Positions 15,857 to 26,797 of a DNA stretch of 64,000 bases are shown one piece after another. This stretch comes from an uncultured Bacteroidales bacterium (GTDB lineage Bacteria > Bacteroidota > Bacteroidia > Bacteroidales > Paludibacteraceae): NCBI GenBank assembly GCA_902765485.1, contig CACWZZ010000002.1, forward strand, positions 1-64,000, read 5' to 3'. The translations under genes were made by a program, and so were the position numbers. Every line of letters starts with the position of its first letter. Positions within the stretch are counted from its first letter, which is position 1. The notes beneath the pieces were generated by a model. The model worked only from the letters and a program-made list of their open reading frames with translations, was not told where the DNA came from and searched no databases.

Positions 15857-17193
15857 AAAAGTTTATTTTATTAGTATGCGTCCTCTGCGCGGCGATAGGA
15901 ATGCGCGCGCAAGAGGTAGCGAAAGACAGTTTAGACTCCGACAGTATCTCCGTAGAGTCGTTGGAGTTAGTGCCGCTGCAAGTGGCGGACAGCACGGTCA
16001 TAGAGGAAGACACCATCGTTCCCGTCCAGCCATATTATATGCGTTGGAGCGATAGTGTGCTGAGTGACATTGAGTTACGGACGCTGGATTGGAGTCTCAG
16101 ATGGCTGGACACGACCGACTGCGTTGCCACGCATGACACGACTACCCTGCCCGACTCGGTTTACAAGGCACGTTTGCAAGCGCTGCCGTGCGTGATTGAG
16201 CTGCCGTACAACGAGCGCGTGCGCGCGTTTATATTAAGGTACGTGAAACGCTGTCCGAAACAAGTAGCACGCATGATGCGAATGAGCGAGTACTATTTTC
16301 CGATCTTTGAAGAGGCGCTCGGGCGCTATAACCTGCCGTATGAACTGCGCTGCGTGCCCATCATCGAATCGGCACTAAATCCCATGGCTCGTTCCCACGC
16401 AGGAGCAGCCGGCTTATGGCAGTTCATGCCAGCGACGGCAAAATTGTACGGATTGGAAGTAAACTCGCTGGTGGACGAACGAATGGATGTGCTGAAATCG
16501 ACCGATGCGGCATGCCGTTTCCTGACCAACATGTATGCGATTTATCACGATTGGAACTTGGTGATTGCCGCCTATAACTGCGGCAGCGGCAATGTGAACA
16601 AAGCCATCCGACGCGCCGGAGGAAAACGCGATTTCTGGTCGATCTATCCCTATCTGCCAAGAGAGACGCGCAACTACGTGCCGATCTTCATTGCGGCTAA
16701 CTACGCAATGAATTATGGTCAGGAACATGGTATTTGCAAAGCACCGCTGGAGAAGACGATGCTCACAGACACCATTTGTACCACGCGCCGAATGCACCTG
16801 CAGCAAGTAAGTGCTAATCTGGGAATTGAGATGGATGAGTTGCGTCGTCTCAATCCGCAATATTCACGGGATATTTTGCCCGGAGGGAACAAATACACGC
16901 TTTGCCTTCCGTCCGAAAAAGCAGGACTGTATATAGACCAGGAGGATTCGATTATCGCCTATAAAGCGGATAGTCTGATTAACAATCGTCGCGCCGAGAT
17001 CGACCTGGCGAAAGTGACTTCTGTCAGCGGTGCATACCGCGTGAACGGCGTGACGTATTATACGATCAAGAAAGGCGATACGCTGAGCGGTATTGCCAAG
17101 AAATTCCATTGCACGGTCAAACAACTCAAACAATGGAACGGTCTGAAAAGCGATGCAATCCGCGACGGCAAGAAACTGAAGATTTGTAAATGA
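15853..17193 (+). CDS. Membrane-bound lytic murein transglycosylase, MltD-like (SLT plus LysM)
   Basis: 446 aa from a TTG start overlapping the previous stop (TTGA). A signal peptide (KKFILLVCVLCAAIGMRAQ) precedes a long Asp/Glu-rich linker and the SLT domain: catalytic Glu at about residue 172 in PIIESALNPMARS, then AAGLWQFMPATA and AAYNCGSGNV. One clear LysM repeat closes the protein (YYTIKKGDTLSGIAKKFHCTVKQLKQWNG). It cleaves peptidoglycan to anhydromuropeptides in the periplasm. The next gene starts inside its stop codon (ATGA). Confidence 0.92.
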   Translation: MKKFILLVCVLCAAIGMRAQEVAKDSLDSDSISVESLELVPLQVADSTVIEEDTIVPVQPYYMRWSDSVLSDIELRTLDWSLRWLDTTDCVATHDTTTLPDSVYKARLQALPCVIELPYNERVRAFILRYVKRCPKQVARMMRMSEYYFPIFEEALGRYNLPYELRCVPIIESALNPMARSHAGAAGLWQFMPATAKLYGLEVNSLVDERMDVLKSTDAACRFLTNMYAIYHDWNLVIAAYNCGSGNVNKAIRRAGGKRDFWSIYPYLPRETRNYVPIFIAANYAMNYGQEHGICKAPLEKTMLTDTICTTRRMHLQQVSANLGIEMDELRRLNPQYSRDILPGGNKYTLCLPSEKAGLYIDQEDSIIAYKADSLINNRRAEIDLAKVTSVSGAYRVNGVTYYTIKKGDTLSGIAKKFHCTVKQLKQWNGLKSDAIRDGKKLKICK

Positions 17194-17525
17194 CAACAGA
17201 AAAGATATATTTCTCTCTTCGCGAGACCGAACAAGAGACCGGCGTTCCGGCTTCTACGCTTCGGTATTGGGAGAAGCAATTTGAGGCTCTTAATCCGCGC
17301 AAGGACGGACATGGCAACCGCTATTACACGCGCGAGGATCAAGAGCTAATCAAACGCATCAAATACATCCGCGATGAGTTGCATATTACGCGAGTAGAAG
17401 CTATCCGCCGCGAATTAAGTCAGAATGCCAAACATTCCGACGAACGCCAAGCAGCGATTGAGATCCTGCTGCGGGTGAAAGAAGAGTTATGTGAAATACG
17501 TAAAATGATTAAACACGATGACTAA
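17190..17525 (+). CDS. MerR-family DNA-binding regulator
   Basis: 111 aa. The N-terminal MerR helix-turn-helix and wing is clear (YFSLRETEQETGVPASTLRYWEKQFEALNPRKDGHGNRYYTREDQELIKRIKYI, residues about 5-60). A short helical tail follows ([17 protein letters not shown]) and no effector-binding cysteine cluster is visible. The DNA target is unknown. It is coupled to the upstream transglycosylase and overlaps the GtrA gene by 8 nt. Confidence 0.85.
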   Translation: MTTEKIYFSLRETEQETGVPASTLRYWEKQFEALNPRKDGHGNRYYTREDQELIKRIKYIRDELHITRVEAIRRELSQNAKHSDERQAAIEILLRVKEELCEIRKMIKHDD

Positions 17526-17955
17526 CTGGAAGAAGATAACAGACAATCTGCTGCGATCGCAAGCTACTATATACCAACTCATCCGCTATGGTTTTGTAGG
17601 CGGAGTGGCATTTATAGCAGACTACGGTTCGCTATATGCCCTGACAGAATGGTGCGGGGTGCAATATCTAGTATCCGCAGCCATGGCATTCATTATCGGT
17701 TTGACAGTCAATTATGTTTTGAGTAACTTAATAGTCTTCACAGCACACCGTTTATCCAATCGATGGCTGGAGTTTGCGATCTTCGCATTAATCGGAGTGA
17801 TTGGCTTGGGACTCAATGAAGCGATTATGTACAGTTGTTGCGAATGGGCAGGACTGCATTATATGATAGCCAAATTGATCTCTACCGTGTTGGTATTCTT
17901 CTGGAATTTCTTTGTACGTAAAATCACACTATTCTATAAACAACCCAAGCAATGA
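17518..17955 (+). CDS. GtrA-family membrane protein
   Basis: 145 aa with four hydrophobic helices ([73 protein letters not shown]), the full GtrA pattern including the closing FxWNFFxRK. Such proteins are thought to move polyprenyl-phosphate sugars across the inner membrane. The following genes (FAD protein and two GT-C-like proteins) are natural partners in building a surface glycan. Confidence 0.88.
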   Translation: MTNWKKITDNLLRSQATIYQLIRYGFVGGVAFIADYGSLYALTEWCGVQYLVSAAMAFIIGLTVNYVLSNLIVFTAHRLSNRWLEFAIFALIGVIGLGLNEAIMYSCCEWAGLHYMIAKLISTVLVFFWNFFVRKITLFYKQPKQ

Positions 17956-19520
17956 AAACTGCACTTATTATCGGCGCCGGTCCGGCAGGTTTAACAGCAG
18001 CCACCGAACTACTTAGACGTACAGATATTCACCCTGTCGTATTGGAGTCCACCCGTCAAATAGGCGGTATCTCTCAAACCGTTCAGTATCACGGCAACCG
18101 GATGGACATCGGCGGTCACCGGTTCTTCTCCAAGAACGAGCGCGTGACCGAATGGTGGGAGGAACTGATGCCTATGCAAGGCGCCCCTGCGCTGGATGAC
18201 TTGTTGCTCGACAAGCACAAACCAATGGCTGAAGGCGGACCGGATCCCGAGAAGACAGACTGCGTGATGCTGAACAGGGAGCGCGTATCCCGCATCTTCT
18301 TTCTGCGCAAATTTTTTGACTACCCTATATCCCTCAAATGGGCGACCTTTGCCGGGATGGGTCTGAAGAACACTTTCAGGGCAGGTTGCGGCTATCTGAA
18401 AGCCATCCTAAAGAAACTGCCGGAGACATCACTAGAAAATTTCTACATCAACCGTTTCGGTCGCCCTTTATACGAGATGTTCTTTGAGGACTATACCACC
18501 AAAGTTTGGGGTGTCCATCCGTCAGAGATAGGCGCCGACTGGGGTTCCCCGCGTGTTAAAGGATTATCGATATTTGCCCTACTTAAAGATGTATTCCTGC
18601 GGCCATTCCGACAGGCGGACAACGGACAAAAGAATGTAGAGACCTCGCTGATAGAGCAATTTGTGTACCCCAAGTACGGTCCCGGTCAGTTATGGACATT
18701 GGCAGCAGAGCGTGTGCAACAAATGGGAGGTGAGGTTCTGATGGAGCATGAGGTGGTAGGTCTCTCCGTAAAAAACCACCAAATCGTTTCCGTCGAAGTA
18801 CAAACACCCCAAGGGAAACGGACCATTCCCTGCGATTACTGTTTCTCGTCCATGCCGATCAGAGACTTAGTAGCTTCGCTAAAGGGGATAGACATTCCTA
18901 CGGAAGTAGCGGAAACCGCAGCAGGGCTTCCCTATCGTGATTTTATCACCGTAGGAGTACTTGCCAAGAAACTGAAGATCGTGAACGGCACCCATATCCG
19001 CACATGGCAGAACAGAGTGCCCGACACATGGATTTACGTACAGGAGAGAGACGTCAAAGTAGGACGGCTGCAGATATTCAACAACTGGTCTCCGTATATG
19101 GTAAAAGACTACCGCAATACCGTCTTTGTAGGTATGGAGTATTTCTGCAACGAAGGGGATGAGTTATGGCAGATGTCCGAGAAAGATTTTATCCAAATGG
19201 CGGTTCAGGAGCTGGTCAAAATAGATGTCGTGGATCCCGAAGATGTACTGGATACCACGCAGGTCAAGATCCGCAAAGCCTATCCGGCATATTTCGGGAC
19301 CTACAAACAGCTACCCGTAGTGCGGGATTTCCTAGACTCGATCAGCAATCTATGGTGTATTGGACGCAATGGTCAGCACCGCTATAACAACATGGATCAC
19401 TCTATGCTGACGGCGATGGAAGCAGTTGATAATATTGCCGCCGGAAGAGAGGATAAACAAAATGTATGGAACGTAAACACAGAAACAGAGTATCATGAAG
19501 AAAAAAACAAGCCCCAATAA
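17952..19520 (+). CDS. FAD-dependent amine-oxidase-like oxidoreductase
   Basis: 522 aa. An N-terminal dinucleotide-binding motif ([18 protein letters not shown]) is followed by [14 protein letters not shown] and [15 protein letters not shown]; the order resembles protoporphyrinogen-oxidase and UDP-galactopyranose-mutase-like flavoproteins. Because it lies between gtrA and GT-C-type genes, a role in modifying a lipid-linked sugar is more likely than heme synthesis, but this is inference. It overlaps gtrA by 4 nt and the next gene by 26 nt. Confidence 0.75.
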   Translation: MKTALIIGAGPAGLTAATELLRRTDIHPVVLESTRQIGGISQTVQYHGNRMDIGGHRFFSKNERVTEWWEELMPMQGAPALDDLLLDKHKPMAEGGPDPEKTDCVMLNRERVSRIFFLRKFFDYPISLKWATFAGMGLKNTFRAGCGYLKAILKKLPETSLENFYINRFGRPLYEMFFEDYTTKVWGVHPSEIGADWGSPRVKGLSIFALLKDVFLRPFRQADNGQKNVETSLIEQFVYPKYGPGQLWTLAAERVQQMGGEVLMEHEVVGLSVKNHQIVSVEVQTPQGKRTIPCDYCFSSMPIRDLVASLKGIDIPTEVAETAAGLPYRDFITVGVLAKKLKIVNGTHIRTWQNRVPDTWIYVQERDVKVGRLQIFNNWSPYMVKDYRNTVFVGMEYFCNEGDELWQMSEKDFIQMAVQELVKIDVVDPEDVLDTTQVKIRKAYPAYFGTYKQLPVVRDFLDSISNLWCIGRNGQHRYNNMDHSMLTAMEAVDNIAAGREDKQNVWNVNTETEYHEEKNKPQ

Positions 19521-21000
19521 CGTAGAACACAAAGGCGATAATTATTGGACATTCCTTTTTCAGAAAGCCCAACTGACAGACTGGATAACCGTCCTGTTAT
19601 CCTGTCTCGCCGGCTATATATTCATCCGCGTATGCTATCCGATGCCTGCGACTTTTCCCGACGCCTTCAGTTATGTCGCCGCAGCGCAGACAGACCAGTT
19701 CAGCATCTATCGTCCGTTCGGTTATTCCGCCTTTCTGCAAGCCGTACATGCCGTATCAGGTAGCGTTCATGCGGTAATAATAGCGCAGTTTATGCTCTAT
19801 GCGCTCTCGATAGGACTGTTTATGATGGCTCTGAAGCGGTACTATCCTATTCACCTTACTTGGCTCCGATTGACGATAGAGGCGGTTGTCACGCTGGCTC
19901 CCATATGTATCTATATGCTCAATGCGCTGATGTCCGATGCCCTGTTCTGCTGCCTGATACTGATTATGTTAGCTATGTTAATGGTCTTTATATACGACCA
20001 TTCATGGCTTGCTGCAGGGATTTACCTTGCTACTTTCTTCGGAGCTTTATTCGTGCGTTACTCAGCGATGTTCTTCCCCATTGCCTTCATTCCTTTCCTT
20101 GCAGTGACTGGCAAACCGGTGCAACGGTTAGTAACGATCGGAATGACGTGTCTCTTGTTCGGTATATTCTATCAGAATATCACCCGGAACATGAAAGAAA
20201 CGATTCACCATGCCCAGTTCTCAACGGGATTTGACGGATGGCAGTTAGCTAATAACGGCTTGCATGTATTGCCGTTCATCGAAGACGGACAGCAACCGGA
20301 CAACAAGCGACTGAGAGAATTTCATCAGATTATGCAACACCAGTTCAAAGACATAATCACAGAGAAAACGGACAGCGGAAGGATTGCCACTGCGACCTTT
20401 CTATGGGACAAAGAGGGTCCGCTCAAGCAATATCTGTTCTACTACATGCAAACGACAAGAACTCCTTACCCGATAGCATGGGCGAGATTAGGCGGAGGTC
20501 TATATGCCGATTACGGGAAATGGCTAATCATGCATTATCCGATGCAGTTCTGGAAACACTACCTGGCACCCAACTGCAAAGATGTATTCTACACTACCCA
20601 CCTCGAGATGGTCGGCAGATATAGTGAGATACCTATCGGGCAAAAGGAAATGGCTACATGGTATAACATTGATACCACGCAAGCGCACCCTGCCAATTAT
20701 CCGTTCTATGAGAAGCATTTGAAGGCAGTACTACCGGTGATAGAGTTGCTGACATGGCTATTGTTTATAGGAGCGTTTGTCATCATTATTATCAACCGGC
20801 AGAACATGCTGGCTTCCCGTTCCCGGAAAATAGCTTTTGCCATGCTCTTTGTGTTCGGATTTATCTACTATGGTACAACCACTTTTGCCTCTCCGATAGC
20901 GATACGCTATTGGATGCCTATGCATGCACTGAAGTTAGCGTTCGTATGGATGCTGCTCAGCCAATGGTCCTATAATAAGAAAAATCAACAAGCAATATGA
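19495..21000 (+). CDS. Polytopic membrane protein, GT-C / ArnT-like glycosyltransferase candidate
   Basis: 501 aa with about ten hydrophobic helices. The first outer loop carries [11 protein letters not shown] followed by FGYSAFLQ, similar to the acidic catalytic loop of GT-C enzymes that use polyprenyl-phosphate sugars. A large soluble part (residues about 230-390) sits between membrane blocks. I do not recognise a named family. The start overlaps the previous gene by 26 nt, which favours translational coupling. Confidence 0.6.
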   Translation: MKKKTSPNNVEHKGDNYWTFLFQKAQLTDWITVLLSCLAGYIFIRVCYPMPATFPDAFSYVAAAQTDQFSIYRPFGYSAFLQAVHAVSGSVHAVIIAQFMLYALSIGLFMMALKRYYPIHLTWLRLTIEAVVTLAPICIYMLNALMSDALFCCLILIMLAMLMVFIYDHSWLAAGIYLATFFGALFVRYSAMFFPIAFIPFLAVTGKPVQRLVTIGMTCLLFGIFYQNITRNMKETIHHAQFSTGFDGWQLANNGLHVLPFIEDGQQPDNKRLREFHQIMQHQFKDIITEKTDSGRIATATFLWDKEGPLKQYLFYYMQTTRTPYPIAWARLGGGLYADYGKWLIMHYPMQFWKHYLAPNCKDVFYTTHLEMVGRYSEIPIGQKEMATWYNIDTTQAHPANYPFYEKHLKAVLPVIELLTWLLFIGAFVIIIINRQNMLASRSRKIAFAMLFVFGFIYYGTTTFASPIAIRYWMPMHALKLAFVWMLLSQWSYNKKNQQAI

Positions 21001-23453
21001 AAATAGACTGGAAAAAGATTGCGCCATATCTGGTGGCGGTAGTAGTATTTGTGGGCTTTGCAGTGCTGTATTGCAGCCCGATTTTGGAAGGCAAAGTAGT
21101 TTATGCCGGTGATACCATGAACTGGCTTGGAGCTGCACATCAAACGCAAGAATATCGTGCACAAACGGGAGAGTCGTGCTGGTGGACCAACTCCATGTTC
21201 GGCGGTATGCCGACATACCATATTGATTCGCATATTCCATCGCATACTTTTGTACGCGAGTTGCGTGATTTGCTGCACTTGGAATTACCGGAAACAATTA
21301 GTATTATTTTCGGTTATTTTCTGTGTTTTTATATTTTGCTATTATGCTTTGGTGTAAACCCATGGATCAGTATTGCCGGTAGCCTAGCCATGGGTATGAG
21401 CACCTATTTCTTTTTGATTATCCCTGCGGGACATATTACAAAAGCACTTGCCATGGGATTGCTTCCAGCTATTCTGGGAGGCGTTCACTTGGTTTTTGAG
21501 AAGAAATATTTTCTTGGTATTCCTATTATGCTGTTTTTTAGCATAACCAGTATTACGCTTCATCCTCAAATGAGTTATTATATAGCAATGCTCATCGGAG
21601 TATGGGTTATTGCAGAAATATACCTCAAGATTCGTGAAGACGCATGGAAAGAGTTGGGTATCAGTTTGGTTGTTTGCTTAGCGTCGGTAGTACTAATCGG
21701 AACTTCTAAGATTTGTTCGGTTAAGATGAATGCAGAGTATCTGAAAGAGACCATGCGCGGCGGACATAGCGAACTTACAAAGGGACAAAGTGGCAAAGTA
21801 CCAAGTACAAAAGCAGGATTGGATATCAAATATGCGACGGACTGGAGTTACGGAAAAGGCGAGACGATGACGTTGCTTATCCCGAACTGGGAAGGCGGTG
21901 CGAGCGGTTATGACTTAGGCAAAGACAGCCAGTTGAGTCAAGCGATGCGCAAGCAGGGAGTGCCTAAACGCGATGCAGAACAGTTCTGCCAACACGCGCC
22001 CACTTATCGCGGAGAGAAGGCATTCACCAGCGGAGCTGTGTATGTAGGAGCGATCGTTTGCTTCCTTTTCCTCTTAGGTTTGCTAATCGTGCCCGGTCTG
22101 TACAAATGGGCATTGCTGTTCGCGACGCTGATGTCAATTTTCCTGGCTTGGGGAAAGAATATGATGTGGCTGACGGAGCTGTTCTTCAATTATTTCCCGA
22201 TGTACAACAAGTTCCGCGCGGTGGAGTCGATCCTTGTGGTAGCAGAAGTTACAATGCCGTTGCTGGGCTTCATGGGATTGCAGAAGATTATCAACGGCGA
22301 AGTGGAATGGAGTAAACTGCGCAACAGCCTCTTTATCGCAGGCGGCGTGACGGCAGGCATATGTCTAATTGCTGCCCTATTTGTAGGAGGCGCGGATATG
22401 ACAAGCAGTTATGACGCACAATGGAAGAGCCAAGTGCCGCAGTGGCTCTATGACGCCATTCTTGATCAACGCGCCGCTATGGCGAAAGCCGATGCATGGA
22501 GAAGTCTGCTGTTTGTAGTCCTCGGTTTCGCGCTCACTTTCTGGTATGCATGGCAGAAACAGAAAGCAGACAAACCAGCCTATGCGTATGTATTATACGC
22601 AGGTATGGCAGTGCTGGTACTGGCAGATATGGTTCCGGTGAACAAGCGTTTCTTCAATGACGACAATTTCGTGAAGCAAAAAGAGAACGAGGCATATTTC
22701 AAGATACAGCCTTGGGAGGAACAGATTTTGCAAGACAAGAGTTTAGACTACCGCGTGCTGAACCTGAATACCAATACTTTCAACGACTCGCGTACGAGTT
22801 ACCGTCTCAAATCTATCGGCGGTTATCATGCAGCCAAACTGCGTCGGTATCAGGATCTGATAGACGAACATATCAGCAAAATGAACTGGAGCGTGCTTAA
22901 CATGCTGAATACGAAATATATCATCACACGTCAAGGTGTTTATCCCAATCCCGATGCGATGGGGAATGCTTGGTTTGTGAACGATGTGCAGTTTGTACCG
23001 ACGCCGGACGATGAGAGTGCTGCGCTGAACACATTGGATTTGAGCAGAACAGCTGTAGCAGATGAGAAATTCCGCGAGGTACTCACTTGCAATGCGCTGC
23101 CAAATGAGACAGACGAGATCATTATGACCAGCTACACCCCCAATACTCTGGAATACCGTACCGCAACGTCAAGCGACCGCGTAGCTGTTTTCTCAGAGAT
23201 CTATTACCCGCATGGATGGCATCTCTACGTTGATGGTAAAGATGTTGCTCTCGGTCGCGTCAACTATGTTCTGCGCGCCGCAATTATTCCTGCCGGAGAA
23301 CACCAGCTGACCATGACCTTCACTCCTGACGCTCTGGCATGGGACAAACTAGGGTTCACACTCGTGATCCTGTCTATTCTCATCTCTATAGGGTGTCTCG
23401 GATTCAGCTTACAACGTTATTTCGCTTCGCGTAAAAACGCAGTAGCGGAATAG
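20997..23453 (+). CDS. YfhO-family membrane glycosyltransferase-like protein
   Basis: 818 aa. N-terminal hydrophobic helix, then AGDTMNWLGAAHQ in the first outer loop, SCWWTNSMFGGMPTYH, about twelve membrane segments, and a C-terminal extracytoplasmic domain (YHAAKLRRYQDLIDEH, FSEIYYPHGWHLYVDGK) before a last helix. In Gram-positives YfhO decorates lipoteichoic acid; in Bacteroidetes the substrate is unknown. The ATG overlaps the upstream stop (ATGA). Residues around TKGQSGKVPSTKAG come from a 7-bp array at 21775-21815. Its 3' end overlaps the convergent GT2 gene by 50 bp. Confidence 0.82.
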   Translation: MKIDWKKIAPYLVAVVVFVGFAVLYCSPILEGKVVYAGDTMNWLGAAHQTQEYRAQTGESCWWTNSMFGGMPTYHIDSHIPSHTFVRELRDLLHLELPETISIIFGYFLCFYILLLCFGVNPWISIAGSLAMGMSTYFFLIIPAGHITKALAMGLLPAILGGVHLVFEKKYFLGIPIMLFFSITSITLHPQMSYYIAMLIGVWVIAEIYLKIREDAWKELGISLVVCLASVVLIGTSKICSVKMNAEYLKETMRGGHSELTKGQSGKVPSTKAGLDIKYATDWSYGKGETMTLLIPNWEGGASGYDLGKDSQLSQAMRKQGVPKRDAEQFCQHAPTYRGEKAFTSGAVYVGAIVCFLFLLGLLIVPGLYKWALLFATLMSIFLAWGKNMMWLTELFFNYFPMYNKFRAVESILVVAEVTMPLLGFMGLQKIINGEVEWSKLRNSLFIAGGVTAGICLIAALFVGGADMTSSYDAQWKSQVPQWLYDAILDQRAAMAKADAWRSLLFVVLGFALTFWYAWQKQKADKPAYAYVLYAGMAVLVLADMVPVNKRFFNDDNFVKQKENEAYFKIQPWEEQILQDKSLDYRVLNLNTNTFNDSRTSYRLKSIGGYHAAKLRRYQDLIDEHISKMNWSVLNMLNTKYIITRQGVYPNPDAMGNAWFVNDVQFVPTPDDESAALNTLDLSRTAVADEKFREVLTCNALPNETDEIIMTSYTPNTLEYRTATSSDRVAVFSEIYYPHGWHLYVDGKDVALGRVNYVLRAAIIPAGEHQLTMTFTPDALAWDKLGFTLVILSILISIGCLGFSLQRYFASRKNAVAE
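21775..21815. repeat. 7-bp array (ACAAAGT word) inside the YfhO gene
   Basis: Same word family as 3141-3177, in frame, in a loop region. Confidence 0.5.
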
Positions 23454-24417
23454 CCAACGAAGGACAATTATGACAGATGAACAGCAAGGCTCTGATAGCT
23501 TTGCTGTTTTTCATATATCTGTTCTGCTTATAGTCCGGTACTTCTGTCTGCAGCGCCTTGTAAATTTCTGCAAACACTTCTTTCTTTGGCTCCAGCGCGT
23601 TGATCGTATAGTTGACCAAAGAGGATAGATAACCTTTTTTGATATACAAGAAATCTATCTCCGGCTGCAGTTCCTCATACACACCTTGCGCCTTGGCATA
23701 CGCCATAAGTTTGGAGAATACCGCCAGGCGTTTCTTGTATTTGACACTATCTTTCGTTGTGGTAACCGAACCGGGGCGAATAAGATAGTGGTAGAAAGGA
23801 GCGTCCACGCGCGCGACAGAAGAAGCGGTCATCAGCGCACTTGCCAGAAAGAAACTATCGTCTGCACTCCGGTCTTCGGGGAAACGGATGGAGCGTTTCT
23901 CAATCAAGTCACGGCGGAAGATAAAGGTGGTAAAATAGGACACATAATGAGTCAGGAAATACGCGCGTTTCCCGATAGTAAACTCTCCCGGTTCTACTAT
24001 GGGGTTCTTCAAAACCACCGATGGCGTTCCGTCCGCATAGTCTTTGTATTGCTGGGCATAGCACAAATCCACTCCTCCATATTGCTGTGCCGCAGCATAT
24101 AGTTGTTCAAACATGTCCGGTTCCACCCAGTCGTCCGAGTCCACGAAAGCGATGTACTCGCCTTTCGCCTCCGGAATAGCAAAATTGCGCGCCATGCCGG
24201 CACCTAAATTATGCTCCGGTGTAAGGATTCGAAACTGTTTCTCGCGGGGGTGTCCGGCTATCGTCTGTCTGAGTAACTCGATACTATTATCAGGACCATG
24301 ATCGTCCACAAAGAGAAATTCCATCTCCTCCAAAGTTTGAGCAAGAAGGGAGTGCGTACATTTAACAATGTACTCCGCTACACCGTAAACGGGTAATATA
24401 ACTGATACTTTTACCAT
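23404..24417 (-). CDS. Glycosyltransferase family 2
   Basis: 337 aa. GT-A fold: VSVILPVYGVAEYI at the N-terminus, LFVDDHGPDNS, and the metal-binding FVDSDDWVEPD at about residues 93-103. It should transfer a sugar from a nucleotide donor in assembling a surface glycan. It starts 1 bp from the stop of the next upstream gene and tail-overlaps YfhO by 50 bp on the other strand. Confidence 0.88.
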   Translation of the reverse strand: MVKVSVILPVYGVAEYIVKCTHSLLAQTLEEMEFLFVDDHGPDNSIELLRQTIAGHPREKQFRILTPEHNLGAGMARNFAIPEAKGEYIAFVDSDDWVEPDMFEQLYAAAQQYGGVDLCYAQQYKDYADGTPSVVLKNPIVEPGEFTIGKRAYFLTHYVSYFTTFIFRRDLIEKRSIRFPEDRSADDSFFLASALMTASSVARVDAPFYHYLIRPGSVTTTKDSVKYKKRLAVFSKLMAYAKAQGVYEELQPEIDFLYIKKGYLSSLVNYTINALEPKKEVFAEIYKALQTEVPDYKQNRYMKNSKAIRALLFICHNCPSLAIPLLRFYAKRNNVVS

Positions 24418-24418
24418 A

Positions 24419-25657
24419 TTAATTCAAACTTGTTGCTAATGCTTTAGCCTCTTTAATATTATCTTCAATTGAACAATATGTCCAACTACCGTAACGACCT
24501 ATTGTATAAATATCCGCATTCGCAAGGGATCGTTTTTTCGCTGCCACATATTCGGTTGCGTCTGCACTCACATGCACATAGGCTGGGTTCATAACTATCG
24601 CTTCGTAGTCTATCACTTGCATATCCTGGGAAATGATACATGCTTCCCTCAAATCTTGTAATACGCGATCAAACCATTGTTCCGGTTGCACTTTTGCGTC
24701 TTTGGCAAAGCCCAGCTCAACATATAGCGAACACTGATTTGCGCTCAATATATTACTATAAAATCCCACTCTGTAGAAACAATATTTATTTTCCGGGAAA
24801 TAGATCCAATGGTTCTTGGTGTCCAGCCCTTGTCGGTCAAAACCGATGTTGAACACCAATACCTTATTCCATGACAATGATGGGTTAGCCGGTTCTCCTG
24901 TCAACTCCATTAATGCCGGAAATGGTATCGTAGAAATCAAGCGATCATATTGAATTTTCTCTCCAGAATGAAGGGTGACAAGATGTGCATGCGGGTCGAT
25001 CGAAGTAATTGTATTATTCAACCGGATAGCCTCTTTATTCACATGGGAAGCCATGGAATCCACATATTGAACGGCACCATGCTTCGGATAGACGAATGTT
25101 GCATTATAAGTATCATTGTTCGCTGCTTTGAAATTGCGGATGATCTGAGCCTTCTCCGCATAGGGAAAGAAACGACCCATTGCGTCCTTATCCAATATGT
25201 TCAAATCACATGCATATAACTTTGTATTATATGGAATAAGGAATTTATCTGCAATGGATTTTCCGAATTTGGCATAGAGCATTTCCTTAAAGTTCGTATA
25301 GGATGTCGTCGGATTGACAAACAGATCATATATACAATCAATAAACTCTTGTTGCGGCAGTTGATGGATATTCATTTGAAAGGGGTAGTCTATTAACCTG
25401 TCCTTATAACGAATTTGGGTGTTTTTATGAATAGTCAATATATCTTGTGCCGGAATACCACTCACCACAAACTGCTCTATATCTTTGTCTTTGAAATGGA
25501 AAAAGTGACCAGAGTAATCCCATACAAAACCATTCCGTTCCGTGGTTTTGCAATATCCGCCAATTTTGTCAGCTTGCTCTAAAATCAAATAGTCCTTATG
25601 TCCGCAGAATGCGGCGTAACTCAATCCGCTCATTCCGGCACCGATAATTATATCCAT
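24419..25657 (-). CDS. FAD-dependent UDP-galactopyranose-mutase-like protein
   Basis: 412 aa. N-terminal IIIGAGMSGLSYAAFCG, LEQADKIGGYCKT and WDYSGHFFHF; later IPYNTKLYACDL and ISTIPFPALMELTG. The layout is that of Glf-like flavoproteins, but the sequence is divergent, so the exact reaction (pyranose-furanose switch or another redox step on a sugar) is open. It lies inside a glycosyltransferase cluster and is spaced 1-4 bp from both neighbours. Confidence 0.7.
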   Translation of the reverse strand: MDIIIGAGMSGLSYAAFCGHKDYLILEQADKIGGYCKTTERNGFVWDYSGHFFHFKDKDIEQFVVSGIPAQDILTIHKNTQIRYKDRLIDYPFQMNIHQLPQQEFIDCIYDLFVNPTTSYTNFKEMLYAKFGKSIADKFLIPYNTKLYACDLNILDKDAMGRFFPYAEKAQIIRNFKAANNDTYNATFVYPKHGAVQYVDSMASHVNKEAIRLNNTITSIDPHAHLVTLHSGEKIQYDRLISTIPFPALMELTGEPANPSLSWNKVLVFNIGFDRQGLDTKNHWIYFPENKYCFYRVGFYSNILSANQCSLYVELGFAKDAKVQPEQWFDRVLQDLREACIISQDMQVIDYEAIVMNPAYVHVSADATEYVAAKKRSLANADIYTIGRYGSWTYCSIEDNIKEAKALATSLN

Positions 25658-25661
25658 TGTT

Positions 25662-26792
25662 TTATTTATTTACTAATTCATTAAACAACGTATTCCATTG
25701 TGCAGCAACCGTTTGGGGCGCGAAACGCTTAATGGAACTTTCTACATTTTCCAACATTTTTCTGCGCATCTGTTCGTTATTCATCAACTCTGTCAGTCGA
25801 GCCACATATTGCTGTTCATCACCCTCCTTCACAACAAAGCCGTTTTCTCCATCTGTCACTATATCCGGCAAGGAGGAAAATGTATTAAATACGATTGGAA
25901 CACAACCGCATTGCCGCGCTTCAAGAATTGTCATCGGAAGACCTTCGCAAGAAGATGTCATGATAAAAATACTTGCTTCGTTGTAATATGGAATTGGGTT
26001 TTGTTGTCCTTCAAAGGAGATGTCAGACATGTGCCATTTCTTCATTAACCATTTGTAATAGTCTAAGTCCTCTCCTTTGCCTAGTATTTTCAATTGCCAT
26101 CCGTCATGAGGTGTGTTGCTCCAGATTCGCAAGGCCAATTTAATACGTTTTTGCCGTTCTTCCATGCGCGAAACAAGCAACACTATTTTCTTTTTCGTTC
26201 CGGTGTATGGTTTTATTTGAAGTGGAAGCATATTGGGTATTGCTTCAAATTTATCCTCATTCACACCCGCTATGCTACAATACTCTGGTATATATCGACT
26301 GGAAAGAAGCACTATTTTGTCAGCATAATCATAAGGAATACGGTATTTTTTTCGCAGGTGGTTTTGCACCGCCTTTCGGGTTATGGGGAGAGAGAGTTGC
26401 ATAGCAAGCTGTTGCAAATTGGCTTTTATATCTATTCCATGGATAATACGGTTAAACAATGCAGTATAATCCATTGTTATCAATTCCACACCCGGATTGC
26501 TATGGAAAACAAAAAGCAAAACTATCTTACGTTCTGCACGATTGACTATGTGCCTAAGCATGGGCAATAGTTGTGTGATTCGCTTGTTGGCTCCTTGCGC
26601 CACAATGACATCTATTGCTTGCTCCAATATATAGTTTTCCCACTGCTGTTCTGTATAACCATCTTCAAGACTGCGGAAATAGCATACATGTCCATGATAA
26701 GTAAGTAATGCTTGTGAGAGCGCATATGTTGTGCGCTCTATACCTCCATTAAGGGGCTGAACTTCTGAAGGTGTTATAAAAAGTATATTCAT
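25662..26792 (-). CDS. Glycosyltransferase family 4
   Basis: 376 aa, GT-B fold. N-terminal ILFITPSEVQPLNGGIERTTYAL; the C-terminal donor domain has VLLVSRMEERQKRIKLALRIW, LKILGKGEDLDYY and the EX7E segment SCEGLPMTILEARQCGCVPIVF. AT-richer than the flanking housekeeping genes, as is common for variable surface-glycan loci. Confidence 0.87.
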   Translation of the reverse strand: MNILFITPSEVQPLNGGIERTTYALSQALLTYHGHVCYFRSLEDGYTEQQWENYILEQAIDVIVAQGANKRITQLLPMLRHIVNRAERKIVLLFVFHSNPGVELITMDYTALFNRIIHGIDIKANLQQLAMQLSLPITRKAVQNHLRKKYRIPYDYADKIVLLSSRYIPEYCSIAGVNEDKFEAIPNMLPLQIKPYTGTKKKIVLLVSRMEERQKRIKLALRIWSNTPHDGWQLKILGKGEDLDYYKWLMKKWHMSDISFEGQQNPIPYYNEASIFIMTSSCEGLPMTILEARQCGCVPIVFNTFSSLPDIVTDGENGFVVKEGDEQQYVARLTELMNNEQMRRKMLENVESSIKRFAPQTVAAQWNTLFNELVNK

Positions 26793-26797
26793 AACCC

